From Millisia brevis NBRC 105863 (lineage in GTDB: Bacteria; Actinomycetota; Actinomycetes; Mycobacteriales; Mycobacteriaceae): a stretch of DNA of 64,000 bases. The stretch lies in the NCBI RefSeq assembly GCF_001552615.1, contig NZ_BCRN01000013.1:1-64000 (forward strand), written 5' to 3'. Below the pieces are notes generated by a model, which worked only from the letters and a program-made list of their open reading frames with translations, ran no database searches and was not told the origin of the DNA. Made by a program: the position numbers and the translations under genes. Within the stretch, counting starts at the first letter, position 1; the number at the start of each line of letters is the position of its first letter. Shown piece by piece: positions 7,894-14,849 of the stretch.

Positions 7894-10398
7894 CTACCAG
7901 CGACCCGGCACGGTCGCCGAGATGATCGTGCCGTCGGCGCGCATGGTGCCGGCCGGATTGCGCGGCTTGCCCTCGAGCAGCGGGCCCTGATCCTTCAGCG
8001 CGACGGACACCGGCGAGTTCGGACCGACGGTGACCTTCTCACCGCGAACGGTGAAGGTGAGCGCCTGGTCGCCGTCCTCGACGGTGAACCTGATCGACGA
8101 ACGCTCCAGGTCGACCCGCACCCGGGTGCCATGCAGTGTCACCCGGTAGGTCAACGCCTCCCACTCCTCGGGCAGACGCGGGTCGAACGACCACTGCTCG
8201 TCCCCGCGGTGGGTGCCGAAGTCGCGGAAGCCGCCGAAACCGGCCGCCAGCGCACTCCAACACGCGCCGACCGAGGCGACGTGCACCCCGTCGGCGGTAT
8301 TGGCATGCCTATTGGCCAGGTCGACGTACACCGCCTCGCGGAAGTAGCTCAGCGCCAGATCCTGGTAGCCCACCTCGGCGGCGATGATCGACTGCGCGAC
8401 CGCCGACAGCGACGAGTCACCGGTGGTGATCGGGTCGTAGTAGGAGAAATCGGCCAGCTTCTCCTCCAACGTGAACTCCTCGCCCTGCAGGAACAGCGCG
8501 AGCACCACGTCGGCCTGCTTGAGCACCTGGAACCGGTAGATCACCAGCGGGTGGTGGTGCAGCAGCAGCGGCCGCACGTCCAGCGGGGTGTGCTCGATGT
8601 CCCACATCTCGCGGTCGAGGAAGCGGGAATCCTGCGGATGGATGCCGACCTTCTCGTCGAACGGGATCGACATCCCCTCGGCGCAGGCCCGCCATTCGAC
8701 GATCTCGTCGTCCTCGAGGCCGGTCCGGCGCACCAATTCGGCGTAGGCCTCGGGGTCCGCGGCGCGGGTCTCCTCGACCGCGTCGGCGGCTCGCCGCAGG
8801 TTGAACCGGGCCATCACGTTGGTGAACATATTGTCGTTGACGACGGTCGTGTACTCGTCGGGACCGGTGACCCCGTGAATATGGAAGGTGGAGTTGCCGT
8901 TCTGGCGCAGCCAGAAGCCCAGATCCGCCCACAGCCGCGCCGTCTCGACCAGGATATCGATGCCCTCGCGGTGGAGGAAATCGAGATCGCCTGTCGCGCC
9001 CACATATTGGCTCAGGCCGTAGGAGATGTCGGCGTCGATGTGGTACTGGGCGGTGCCGGCGGCGTAGTAGGCGGAGGCCTCGTTGCCGTCGATCGTCCGC
9101 CAGGGGAACAGGGCGCCGCGCTGGCTGAGCTCACCCGCGCGCTTGCGGGCGGCCGGCAGCAGCGAATGCCGGAAACGCAGCGCATTGCGTGCGAAATTGG
9201 GCGAGGTATACGTCAGGAACGGCAGGACGTAGATCTCGGTGTCCCAGAAGTAATGCCCGCTGTATCCCGAACCGGTGACACCCTTGGCCGGGATGCCCTG
9301 CTGCTCCGCGCGAGCCGCCGCCTGGATGATGGAGAACAGGTTCCAGCGGGTCGCCTGCTGGATATCGGGCGCGCCGCGCACCTCGACGTCCGACCGCTTC
9401 CAAAACTCCTCGAGCCATTCGATCTGCTCGTCGAACTGGTACTGGATGCCCTCCTCGTCGATCGCGCGGTCGAGGGTGCGCTCGCAGCGGTCGATCAATT
9501 CGCGTGCCGGCACCCGGGTGGCCGTGTGGAACGACGCGAGCTTCTCCAGGCGAATGGTCTGGCCGGCCTCCGCCTGCATGCGGAAGATGATCTTGCCCTC
9601 GTCGTCGGAGATGCTCGACTCCGTGACGATATCGGCGGGGCCCGAAATGTGGTGGTCGACAACCGTACCGATGGTCATCCGGCTCTCCGCCGCGCGGTAG
9701 CCGAGTCGGATGCGGCCCTTCTGCTCGTCGATCGAACTGACCTGGGGCACCAGAACCCGCCGGTGGAAGCCCTCCGCCTTGCGGGGGTCGGCGATGCCGC
9801 TCTCGGCCTGCACCTCCTCGGCCAACTCCCGGTCGCGATCCTGCCGATTGATCAGCTGGCTGGAGATCTGGACCGGGGCGCTGTCGTCGAGCAGGGTCAC
9901 CTCGAGGGTCATCACCGCGAGATGCTTGTCCGCGAAGGACACCATCCGCTTGCTGACCACCCGCACCCGCTTGCCGCTCGGGGTGCGCCACAACAGATCC
10001 CGCGTGAGAACGCCGGTCTTGAAGTCGAGGCGGCGCTCGTACTCGAGCAGGTCGGCCGTCGACAGTTCGAGCGGCTCGTCGTCGACGTAGAGGCGAATCA
10101 CCTTCGGATCCGGGACGTTCACGATGTTCTGTCCGACCCGCGCCAGGCCGTAGGCCTCCTCGGCATGCTGGATCGGCCAGATCTCGTGGAAGCCGTTGAT
10201 GAACGTGCCGTCCTCGTAGGCGTCGCGGCTCTCCTCGTAATTGCCGCGCAGGCCCAGATAGCCGTTGCCGACGCTGAACAGCGTCTCGGTAACGCCGAGA
10301 TCTTCCGGCTCGAAGCGCTTTTCAACCAGTGCCCAGTCATCGAGCGGGAAGCGGTTGCGGTCCAGGGGATCGCCGGCAATGGAGGTGAACGCGCTCAC
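7894..10398 (-). CDS. Glycoside hydrolase family 65 disaccharide phosphorylase
   Basis: Family 65 protein of 834 residues, probably a cytoplasmic alpha-glucoside phosphorylase (maltose, trehalose or kojibiose type) that releases beta-glucose 1-phosphate. The N-terminal beta-sandwich begins with NGYLGLRGNYEE, and the (alpha/alpha)6 barrel carries GVTGPDEYTTVVNDNMFTN near residue 512, which includes the family's catalytic glutamate. The GTG start overlaps the stop of the preceding beta-phosphoglucomutase gene (GTGA). This pairing matches the mycobacterial Rv3400-Rv3401 arrangement: phosphorolysis feeds beta-glucose 1-phosphate to the mutase, giving glucose 6-phosphate. The disaccharide specificity cannot be read from sequence. 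A clear terminator follows. Confidence 0.9.
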   Translation of the reverse strand: MSAFTSIAGDPLDRNRFPLDDWALVEKRFEPEDLGVTETLFSVGNGYLGLRGNYEESRDAYEDGTFINGFHEIWPIQHAEEAYGLARVGQNIVNVPDPKVIRLYVDDEPLELSTADLLEYERRLDFKTGVLTRDLLWRTPSGKRVRVVSKRMVSFADKHLAVMTLEVTLLDDSAPVQISSQLINRQDRDRELAEEVQAESGIADPRKAEGFHRRVLVPQVSSIDEQKGRIRLGYRAAESRMTIGTVVDHHISGPADIVTESSISDDEGKIIFRMQAEAGQTIRLEKLASFHTATRVPARELIDRCERTLDRAIDEEGIQYQFDEQIEWLEEFWKRSDVEVRGAPDIQQATRWNLFSIIQAAARAEQQGIPAKGVTGSGYSGHYFWDTEIYVLPFLTYTSPNFARNALRFRHSLLPAARKRAGELSQRGALFPWRTIDGNEASAYYAAGTAQYHIDADISYGLSQYVGATGDLDFLHREGIDILVETARLWADLGFWLRQNGNSTFHIHGVTGPDEYTTVVNDNMFTNVMARFNLRRAADAVEETRAADPEAYAELVRRTGLEDDEIVEWRACAEGMSIPFDEKVGIHPQDSRFLDREMWDIEHTPLDVRPLLLHHHPLVIYRFQVLKQADVVLALFLQGEEFTLEEKLADFSYYDPITTGDSSLSAVAQSIIAAEVGYQDLALSYFREAVYVDLANRHANTADGVHVASVGACWSALAAGFGGFRDFGTHRGDEQWSFDPRLPEEWEALTYRVTLHGTRVRVDLERSSIRFTVEDGDQALTFTVRGEKVTVGPNSPVSVALKDQGPLLEGKPRNPAGTMRADGTIISATVPGRW

Positions 10399-11105
10399 AG
10401 CAGCTCCTCGAGATCCGTGACGACCAGGCCCGCGCCGGCGTCGGTCAATGCATCGGCACCCACTCCGCGGTCGACCCCGATCACGAGGCCGAAACCGCCC
10501 GCGGCGCCCGCCTTCACACCGCTGATCGCGTCCTCGAGGACGACGGAGCCCTCGACGGGGACGCCCAGATCGGCTGCGGCGGCGATGAAGGTGTCCGGCG
10601 CCGGCTTACCCGGCAGGCCGCGCTTCTCGGCCAGCGCGCCGTGCATGATCACCGGGAAGAACTTGGTGACGCCCGCGGCGTCCAGAACGGCCGGAGCGTT
10701 GCGCGAGGACGAGACCACCGCCATGGGAATGCCTGCCTCGTGGAGCTTTTCGATCAAACGCAGCGAGCCGGGGTAGGCCTGCACCCCCTCCTCGGCGAGG
10801 ACGCGGTTGAATGCGTCGTTCTTGCGGTTGCCCAACCCGGCGATCGTCGAGGCGTCGGCGGGATCGGACGTTTCGCCGCGCGGAAGTTCGATGCTGCGGG
10901 ATTCCAGGAACGAGGCGACCCCGTCGTAGCGCGGCTTGCCGTCGACGTACGCGAAGTAGTCCTCGTCCGTATACGGAGCGGCGTCCGGATAGTCCTCGAG
11001 GAACTCGTTGAACATGACCGCCCACGCCCGCATGTGCACCTCGGCCGTCGGGGTGATCACCCCGTCCAGGTCGAACAGTGCCGCCGCATACTTATCCCAG
11101 TTCAC
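10395..11105 (-). CDS. Beta-phosphoglucomutase-like HAD hydrolase
   Basis: HAD-superfamily protein of 236 residues, predicted to convert beta-glucose 1-phosphate to glucose 6-phosphate. The nucleophile motif is DLDGVITPT near the N-terminus (first Asp nucleophile, second acid/base). A cap domain with LEDYPDAAPYTDEDYFAYVD follows, then VVSSSRNAP (motif II), the motif III lysine region GLPGKPAPDTF and VVLEDAISGVKAG (motif IV). The open frame runs far upstream, but GTG 11105 starts the conserved domain and has TATCCT at 11119-11114, 8 nt before it, as in a leaderless promoter. It overlaps the GH65 start by 4 nt, forming one operon. Confidence 0.88.
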   Translation of the reverse strand: MNWDKYAAALFDLDGVITPTAEVHMRAWAVMFNEFLEDYPDAAPYTDEDYFAYVDGKPRYDGVASFLESRSIELPRGETSDPADASTIAGLGNRKNDAFNRVLAEEGVQAYPGSLRLIEKLHEAGIPMAVVSSSRNAPAVLDAAGVTKFFPVIMHGALAEKRGLPGKPAPDTFIAAAADLGVPVEGSVVLEDAISGVKAGAAGGFGLVIGVDRGVGADALTDAGAGLVVTDLEELL

Positions 11106-11172
11106 ATCAGGTGAGGATAGGGCGCGCGGATTGCCGGCGCATGACGTCGGGGAAAAGTGTCGACCCCCCTCA

Positions 11173-11201
11173 TTGTTGTGATTGCCCGATAGTGCTAGCG
11201 T
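11173..11201 (+). promoter_or_regulatory. Promoter of the leader peptide (leaderless)
   Basis: TTGTTG (11173-11178), a 17-nt spacer and TAGCGT (11196-11201) lie 7 nt before the ATG of the leader peptide at 11209. This is a good sigma-70-type promoter that would start transcription at or next to the A of the start codon. Confidence 0.6.
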
Positions 11202-11208
11202 CTGCGCC

Positions 11209-11253
11209 ATGCGCATCGCCCTTCTTGTAGTTCGCCGCCGTAGCGGGGTCTGA
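11209..11253 (+). CDS. Branched-chain amino-acid attenuator leader peptide
   Basis: A 14-residue open frame, MRIALLVVRRRSGV, from ATG 11209 to TGA 11253. It holds consecutive Leu-Leu-Val-Val codons (CTT CTT GTA GTT) that are rare in this GC-rich genome, then Arg codons. Leader peptides with runs of Leu/Ile/Val codons upstream of leuA and ilv genes are an established actinobacterial attenuation device. Ribosome stalling at these codons when leucine or valine is scarce would change folding of the two competing hairpins just downstream. It is too short for routine gene finding but is strongly supported by codon choice, promoter and position. Confidence 0.78.
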   Translation: MRIALLVVRRRSGV

Positions 11254-11285
11254 TTCTCGGACCGACACCCCGCTCCGGGTTGTCG
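11242..11285 (+). promoter_or_regulatory. Attenuator with two mutually exclusive hairpins
   Basis: The end of the leader-peptide gene, AGCGGGGT (11242-11249), is perfectly complementary to ACCCCGCT (11267-11274). The second segment can instead join the hairpin CGACA...TGTCG (11263-11267 with 11281-11285, plus CCC/GGG inside). Because both structures need 11267-11270, only one can form, as expected for attenuation. No T-run follows, so termination may be Rho-dependent, or the switch may act by hiding the downstream ribosome site. Confidence 0.6.
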
Positions 11286-11340
11286 TACTACCTCGTCGGT
11301 CTCACCACCACCTCCTCGCAAGGAAGATCGACCGCATCCG

Positions 11341-11811
11341 ATGAGCACCTTCACCTTTTCCCCTGCCCCCACCACCACCGGAACATCGCCGGAGCTGCCC
11401 CTGCCGCGCGGATTGCGCGCCGAGGCCGAGCAGATGACGATGACCGGCTTCTGGAACACCTACTCACCCACCTCCGGCCCGATCGAACTCGGTTCGTGGT
11501 CGGCGTCGGCCCCCCTGGCCGGTCGTCGGCGCTACGACTTCTCGGTCGACATCCGCGGTACCCGCCAGACCTCCACGGCACGCGCCTACGGACCGGTCGA
11601 AGCGATGACCGAGAGCCTGCACAAGGCGGGCCTGCCGATCGAGATCGGCGAGTTCCACCAGCAGCTCACCGAGGCCGGCTGGGCCTCCTACATCACCTGT
11701 CGCTACCACGACCGCACCGTCTGGGCGGCCGGCGTGGGCCGGGACGGCACCGAAGCCACCCTGCGCGCGATGATCGCGGGCGCCAACCGCCTGCACGGCA
11801 GCAGATTCTGA
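11341..11811 (+). CDS. Stand-alone LeuA-type allosteric (regulatory) domain protein
   Basis: A 156-residue protein with the fold signature of the C-terminal leucine-binding domain of 2-isopropylmalate synthase: YGPVEAMTESLHKAGLPIEI, then EAGWASYITCRY and RTVWAAGVGRDGTEATLRAM ending in ANRL, lining up with the GPLAAFVDAL...TVWGVGI...ASLRAVVSAVNRA region of mycobacterial LeuA as I recall it. No catalytic TIM barrel is present. The first 35 residues are unrelated to the domain. It may bind leucine and modulate the full LeuA by mixed assembly, or be a sensor of its own; this is inference. The upstream leader peptide and attenuator tie its expression to branched-chain amino-acid supply. Confidence 0.72.
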   Translation: MSTFTFSPAPTTTGTSPELPLPRGLRAEAEQMTMTGFWNTYSPTSGPIELGSWSASAPLAGRRRYDFSVDIRGTRQTSTARAYGPVEAMTESLHKAGLPIEIGEFHQQLTEAGWASYITCRYHDRTVWAAGVGRDGTEATLRAMIAGANRLHGSRF

Positions 11812-11877
11812 CCCGACCCACCGTCCCATCCGGTGGCCACCGTCGGCCACCGCCGCATCACCCTTCGACCTCATGAA

Positions 11878-11908
11878 CGGCCACCGCCGCGCGCATCGGC
11901 GGTGGCCG
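11878..11908. terminator. Bidirectional terminator between converging genes
   Basis: Perfect 12-bp inverted repeat CGGCCACCGCCG / CGGCGGTGGCCG with a 7-nt loop, between the LeuA-domain gene (+) and phoU (-). Confidence 0.65.
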
Positions 11909-11963
11909 ACGTCGTTGCGGGGCCGGTGACGCTATGGGGGGTCGGTGCGGTGCAGGGGTCGGT

Positions 11964-12593
11964 TCAGCCCAGGACGGTGAAGGCGATCCGTCGGGAGACC
12001 TCGATCGTGTGATCGCAGAATCGCTCGTGGAACCGCGAGAGCAGGGCCACATCGATCGCCTCCGGCACGGTCAGGCCGACCGACTCGTCCTTGACGATCT
12101 CGAGGACCCGGGCATGCAGCGCGTCGACACGGGCATCGGTGGCGATCAGTTCGTCGACGATGTCGATCTGCTGCTCGAGCGCCACGACCACCCGTCCGGA
12201 CATCTCGATCGCCAGCCGCCCCATCTCGCGGAACAGCGGTGCGACCGGATCGGGAACGACCGGATCGGGGAAGCGGCGCCGGACCGATTCGGCCACGTGG
12301 ATCGCCAGCTCGCCCATCCGAGCCAGCGCACCGGATATCCGCAGGGTGCTCACCTGGCGGCGCAGATCGGTCGCCACGGGCGCCTGCAGCGCGAGGATCA
12401 GGCCGGTGCGTCGATCGATCTCCGAGCGCAGCATGCCCAGTTCGTCCTCGAGGGTCATGACCTCCTCGGCGCGGATCACATCGCGGTCGGTCAGCGCCGA
12501 TCCGGCGCCCTGCATGACGCGGCTGGACAATTCGGCGAGATCGACCAGCAGCCCGCTCAACTCGTCGACTTCCTGGCCGTAGGCGGTACGCAT
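11964..12593 (-). CDS. phoU: PhoU-family phosphate regulator
   Basis: PhoU homologue of 209 residues made of two three-helix PhoU repeats. Each repeat shows the family pattern of acidic metal-binding residues (E.VMTLEDELGMLRSEID in the first, VDALHARVLEIV in the second), and a typical mid-region LRISGALARMGELAIHVAE is present. In mycobacteria such PhoY proteins link the Pst transporter to the SenX3-RegX3 two-component system and repress the phosphate-starvation response. No pst genes or senX3/regX3 are next to it, which is also the case for the mycobacterial phoY genes. ATG 12593 is the first start of the conserved region. Confidence 0.9.
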   Translation of the reverse strand: MRTAYGQEVDELSGLLVDLAELSSRVMQGAGSALTDRDVIRAEEVMTLEDELGMLRSEIDRRTGLILALQAPVATDLRRQVSTLRISGALARMGELAIHVAESVRRRFPDPVVPDPVAPLFREMGRLAIEMSGRVVVALEQQIDIVDELIATDARVDALHARVLEIVKDESVGLTVPEAIDVALLSRFHERFCDHTIEVSRRIAFTVLG

Positions 12594-12912
12594 CGTGGCT
12601 CTCCCGTGGTTTCAGTCGACTCGCGTTGCTCTTTTCAACGTCGTTGGTGATCGGTCGATTCCGAAAACGGTACTCCTGCTCGAAAGTAGGGGGGACTATC
12701 GACGGTGTTGTTCACCTGCCGGACAGCGTCCGTACCGCTGGCCGACATTGCGATCCGGTCGAATGCAATTCTGGCCGTCCATGGGTCCTCGACCGCAGAC
12801 TGGAACCCGTTGTCCGGGTCCGTCGAATCCCGGTTCGGCGCCGTCGAGCGCTGAACCCCATCGACTCTCGGTACAAACGAGGACTCTTCGGCGAAGGTAG
12901 GGAGGGATTGTC
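12594..12912. other. Intergenic region between phoU and the ANTAR gene
   Basis: This 319-bp divergent intergenic region contains no convincing gene. It has a small inverted repeat CGTTG-CTCTTTT-CAACG at 12624-12640 close to the phoU start, possibly an operator. A G-rich segment near 12683 (CGAAAGTAGGGGGGAC) resembles the ribosome-site segment in front of the ANTAR gene near 12893 (CGAAGGTAGGGAGGG), as if the 5' end had been imperfectly duplicated. Promoters for both genes must lie here, but none stands out. Confidence 0.45.
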
Positions 12913-13113
12913 GTGACAGTGCTCGACGTCGAAACACGCTTCGGTGGCCGCACCGGAATCGATATCGCCGTGGGAATCCTGATGGTCCGTTGTGGACATG
13001 ATCGTGGTGCCGCGTCGCGGGAGTTGATCCACCGCGCCCGAACGTCGTCGCGGGGCCTCGGCGCCACCGCCGCCGACATCATCGCCGAGGCGGAGCGCGC
13101 CGCCGTCGGCTGA
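12913..13113 (+). CDS. Minimal ANTAR-domain protein
   Basis: A 66-residue protein consisting almost only of an ANTAR domain: RTGIDIAVGILMVRCGHDRG followed by ASRELIHRARTSSRGLGATAADIIAEAERA, matching the family pattern (R..I..A.GiLM.r.g.s...A...L...A......l...A..iv). ANTAR domains bind paired RNA hairpins and prevent termination, usually as part of a GAF-ANTAR or response-regulator protein; here no sensor domain is attached. GTG 12913 has GGAGG 7 nt upstream (12901-12905). The PAP2 gene starts 17 nt downstream, so the two may be co-expressed. A targeted pair of small hairpins was not identified. Confidence 0.7.
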   Translation: MTVLDVETRFGGRTGIDIAVGILMVRCGHDRGAASRELIHRARTSSRGLGATAADIIAEAERAAVG

Positions 13114-13130
13114 CGCGGCATGCTGGCCGG

Positions 13131-13811
13131 ATGGGCGGACGGTCGGCGGGAATCGGCACGGTGTTGGCGATTCCGCTCGTCGCGGTCGCCGTCCTCGGCC
13201 TGGTCCTCGCCGGCCGCGGGGCACCGTTCCCGGTTGATCTGACGGTGCTCGACGCGGCGCTCGCCCGTCGCACCCCGGACCGGACGATCGTCGCGGAGCG
13301 GATCTCCGCGGTCTGCGGCTATCTCGGCATGACCGTGATCGCGCTGCTCGCCGGAGCCGTCGTATTCGTCCGCGATCGGAACCCGCGTACCGCGCTCGCA
13401 CCGGTGGTGGCCCTCGTCGCCGCCATGGCGGTCACCGAGGTGGTCAAGATGCTCGTCGCCCGACCGCGCCCGCCGATCGCGAGCCGGTTGTCGCTGACCG
13501 AGCAGACCTTCTCCTACCCGTCCGGACACGCAGCGGGGGCGTCCGCCTGTCTGGTCGCCGTGGCGTTGGTGCTCACCCGGACCCGGCCGGCGCGGGTGGT
13601 GGCGGTGGCATGTGCCGCGGTCTGGGCGACGGTCGTGGCGGGAACCCGCGTCTACCTGGGGGTGCACTGGGCGAGCGATGTCGTCGCCGGGCTGGTCCTG
13701 GGATCGGCCCTGTCGGTGCTGGTGGTCACGCTGATGGTGCCGCGGCCCGGGCGGGTGCGGACGGCCGCCGTTTCGGATACCGCGTGCGGCCATCGGCAAC
13801 CCGATCGGTAA
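13131..13811 (+). CDS. PAP2-family membrane phosphatase
   Basis: Integral membrane phosphatase of 226 residues with about six membrane helices. The three acid-phosphatase motifs are visible: KMLVARPRPP, YPSGHAAG, and GTRVYLGVHWASDVVAG, supplying the catalytic Lys/Arg, Ser-Gly-His and Arg/His/Asp residues. Such proteins remove phosphate from lipid phosphates such as phosphatidate, prenyl diphosphates or decaprenyl phosphates on the outer face of the membrane. In this group a role in cell-wall lipid carrier recycling is possible but not shown. It follows the small ANTAR gene by 17 nt and precedes an SDR gene by 11 nt. Confidence 0.88.
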   Translation: MGGRSAGIGTVLAIPLVAVAVLGLVLAGRGAPFPVDLTVLDAALARRTPDRTIVAERISAVCGYLGMTVIALLAGAVVFVRDRNPRTALAPVVALVAAMAVTEVVKMLVARPRPPIASRLSLTEQTFSYPSGHAAGASACLVAVALVLTRTRPARVVAVACAAVWATVVAGTRVYLGVHWASDVVAGLVLGSALSVLVVTLMVPRPGRVRTAAVSDTACGHRQPDR

Positions 13812-13822
13812 GTATGTATGCC

Positions 13823-14803
13823 ATGTCAGCTTCCGAGCCCGCCGCCGCGCCCCCGGTGGACCCGTCGGCGACCGTGCTGATCACCGGGGCGGGATCGGGC
13901 CTGGGCAACCGCCTGCTGACGACGGTGGCGGGCGACGGGCGCTGGGCGGTGATCGCCACCGCCCGCACCCCGGAGCGCGCGGAGGAACTCCGCGAGCAGA
14001 TCGAGCGGTTCGGTCCGGTGGTCGCGGCGCGGATGCGCGTCGTGGTCTGCGATCAGGAGTCGCTGGTATCGGTGCGCGCCGCCGGTCGCGAGATCCTGCG
14101 GTTGCTCGACGGCCTGCCGCCGCTGCGATCGATCGTGCTCAACGCCGGCGCGCAGTTCATGTCGACCAACGAGACCTCGGTCGACGGCTTCGAGAAGACC
14201 TTCGCGGTCAACGTCATCGCCTCCCACGTGCTGGTTCGACTGCTCAGCGAACGCCTGACCGCCCCGGTCTCGGTCGTCCAGATCGGCTCGGGGACGCACT
14301 ACGGCGACCTCAAGCACTCGTTCGGGCTGATCCCCGGACCCCGCTGGGACGATCCGCACGCGCTGGCGATGCCGCGCGAGGGCGACGGCGGCGTCGGTTA
14401 CTCCACCAGCAAGCTCGCCGTCGTCTACTGGACCCACCATCTGGCCCGTCGGGCGCCGAGCGGGATCATCCCGATCTGTTTCGACCCCGGCATGATGCCC
14501 GGCACCGGCCTGGCCCGTGAGCGCAGTGCCTTCCAACGGTTCGGCTGGCGCTATCTGATGCCGGTGATGCGCAGCCTGCCCGGTGTCTCCGGACCGCGCC
14601 GCTCGGCGCGATACCTGTTCGAACTGATCAACGACGGTGGCCCGGTGCCGCTGTCCCAGGCTCGCGGTGGCTACGTGCTGGTCGATCGGTCGGAGTATTC
14701 GTCGTCGGAGTCCTACGACACCGTCCGCGAACGCAGCCTCGCCCACGCACTCGACGAGATGACCGGCCCGAACGACGAGGAGCAGGTCGCTTCCTGGTGG
14801 TGA
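13823..14803 (+). CDS. Short-chain dehydrogenase/reductase
   Basis: SDR-family NAD(P)-dependent oxidoreductase of 326 residues. The cofactor motif ITGAGSGLGNRLL is near residues 19-31, NAG follows in VLNAGAQF, and the catalytic YSTSK (Y-x3-K) appears in GVGYSTSKLAVVYW. The length and the region around the active site resemble the protochlorophyllide-reductase/retinol-dehydrogenase-like branch. ATG 13823 starts the coding domain; ATG 13814 is an alternative. The upstream gene ends 11 nt before. A convergent terminator separates it from the arabinosyltransferase. The substrate is unknown. Confidence 0.85.
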   Translation: MSASEPAAAPPVDPSATVLITGAGSGLGNRLLTTVAGDGRWAVIATARTPERAEELREQIERFGPVVAARMRVVVCDQESLVSVRAAGREILRLLDGLPPLRSIVLNAGAQFMSTNETSVDGFEKTFAVNVIASHVLVRLLSERLTAPVSVVQIGSGTHYGDLKHSFGLIPGPRWDDPHALAMPREGDGGVGYSTSKLAVVYWTHHLARRAPSGIIPICFDPGMMPGTGLARERSAFQRFGWRYLMPVMRSLPGVSGPRRSARYLFELINDGGPVPLSQARGGYVLVDRSEYSSSESYDTVRERSLAHALDEMTGPNDEEQVASWW

Positions 14804-14809
14804 GCGCCC

Positions 14810-14839
14810 GGTCGGGCCGTCGCGGTGGACGGCCCGACC
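14810..14839. terminator. Bidirectional terminator
   Basis: Perfect 12-bp stem GGTCGGGCCGTC / GACGGCCCGACC with a 6-nt loop, placed between the converging SDR and arabinosyltransferase genes. Confidence 0.7.
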
Positions 14840-14849
14840 GGTCAGCCGA

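Noticed and set aside
7873-10776. 967-codon forward frame opposite the GH65 gene
   Set aside because: Antisense to a strongly recognised family 65 enzyme; the composition is that of a shadow frame.
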